The notes below the pieces were generated by a model. That model saw nothing but the letters and a program-made list of their open reading frames with translations, had not been told where the DNA came from and did not search any database. A program made the translations under genes and the position numbers. From assembly GCA_003987775.1 (NCBI GenBank), contig RXJD01000037.1, positions 124,001 through 188,000 on the forward strand: DNA of 64,000 nucleotides, in the 5' to 3' direction. Numbering within the stretch: the first letter of the stretch is position 1; each line of letters opens with the position of its first letter. Source of the DNA: Mycobacterium sp. (GTDB lineage: Bacteria > Actinomycetota > Actinomycetes > Mycobacteriales > Mycobacteriaceae). This document shows, piece by piece, positions 63,755 through 64,000 of the stretch.

Positions 63755-64000
63755 ATGTTCGGCGCGACGGCCGCCACCACGTCGTCTTCGGACATCGAGG
63801 CGACGGGTTCGATCTTCCAGATGAACCGGATCAGCGCGAAGCCGATCAGCTGACTGGCGATCAGCCCACTGCGCCATAACCGGTCCGCCTCGTCGGTGCC
63901 GAGCGTCGATCCTCCGATCAGGCTGCGCTCGACCACCTGGCGCAGTTTCTCCCGGGTGCGCTCGTCGTGCGCGGCCGTCAGCACCACGGCGCGCAGCACC
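63691..64000 (-). CDS. C-terminal part of a TetR-family regulator, 5' end beyond the window
   Basis: About 102 residues of the C-terminal ligand-binding domain are visible, in the style of TetR proteins (VLRAVVLTAAHDERTREKLRQVVERSLIGGSTLGTDEADRLWRSGLIASQLIGFALIRF). The helix-turn-helix lies off the right edge. The stop is at 63691, so the gene overlaps the 3' end of helD by 64 bases in convergent orientation, unusual but possible. A shorter gene cannot be proved. The regulator could serve helD or another target beyond the window. Confidence 0.7.
   Translation of the reverse strand, partial: VLRAVVLTAAHDERTREKLRQVVERSLIGGSTLGTDEADRLWRSGLIASQLIGFALIRFIWKIEPVASMSEDDVVAAVAPNIQRYIDGDVVASPSSTGGSGS

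Overview
The window is chromosomal DNA from a high-GC mycobacterium, most likely a nontuberculous species. The evidence is a PE-family gene, a complete mce operon, lipobox proteins, and a gene order that matches the Mycobacterium tuberculosis H37Rv segment Rv3042c-Rv3066 as I know it: serB2, ctaD, fecB, adhC, a DUF3349 gene, nrdF2, a Baeyer-Villiger-type monooxygenase and TetR, nrdEIH, an FMN reductase and TetR, dinB2, an SDR and TetR, cyp136, a double GntR regulator, fadE22, ligB, cstA, a DoxX protein, mmr and TetR. The MspA-like porin and the HelD helicase, neither of which I associate with M. tuberculosis, argue for a nontuberculous species. No rRNA, tRNA, CRISPR array, insertion sequence or phage gene was seen.

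The conserved backbone is interrupted by accessory blocks. From left to right: an Rv0081-Rv0083-like operon (ArsR regulator plus hydrogenase/NADH-dehydrogenase-like subunits, 1-2417) next to serB2; a membrane-anchored Mrr-type nuclease and a PE protein (8538-9901); a TetR / beta-propeller lipoprotein operon divergent from an SDR (11203-13820); a block with a putative lipoprotein, FAD oxidase, AraC regulator and esterase (16396-20932); a PucR-like regulator (26988-28286); an orphan LeuA regulatory-domain protein, three tiny paralogous lipoproteins and an RsbA-like anti-sigma factor (31563-34331); a thiolase-like protein and DUF35 pair (35907-37492); a large island (44490-58877) with an eight-gene yrbE-mce operon, an Hsp70-like ATPase, a nitroreductase, an MspA-like porin, a small secreted protein, an SDR and an LppU-like protein; and a tail with a CD225/dispanin protein and HelD.

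Three functional themes stand out. First, class Ib ribonucleotide reductase is encoded in two places (nrdHIE and nrdF2). Paired NrdR-box-like sites with the same 32-bp spacing lie upstream of both, and nrdHIE has a long structured leader. Second, regulators sit beside or divergent from enzymes with palindromic operators between them: TetR/SDR at 12857-12912, TetR/FMN reductase at 25210-25233, TetR/cyp136 at 29975-29998, and the mmr operator at 60066-60095. The double GntR regulator may control fadE22 and the thiolase/DUF35 pair through a shared GAGTGTACT motif. Third, envelope and lipid functions dominate the accessory genes: Mce lipid import, an MspA-like porin, lipoproteins, fatty-acid oxidation enzymes, a P450 and a monooxygenase.

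The least-described feature is the cluster of three very short lipoprotein genes at 32398-33326. Each encodes a mature peptide of 20-22 residues, has a strong Shine-Dalgarno site, and shares a signal-peptide pattern with the others. All functional calls are from reading the sequence and family knowledge; no database search was run.
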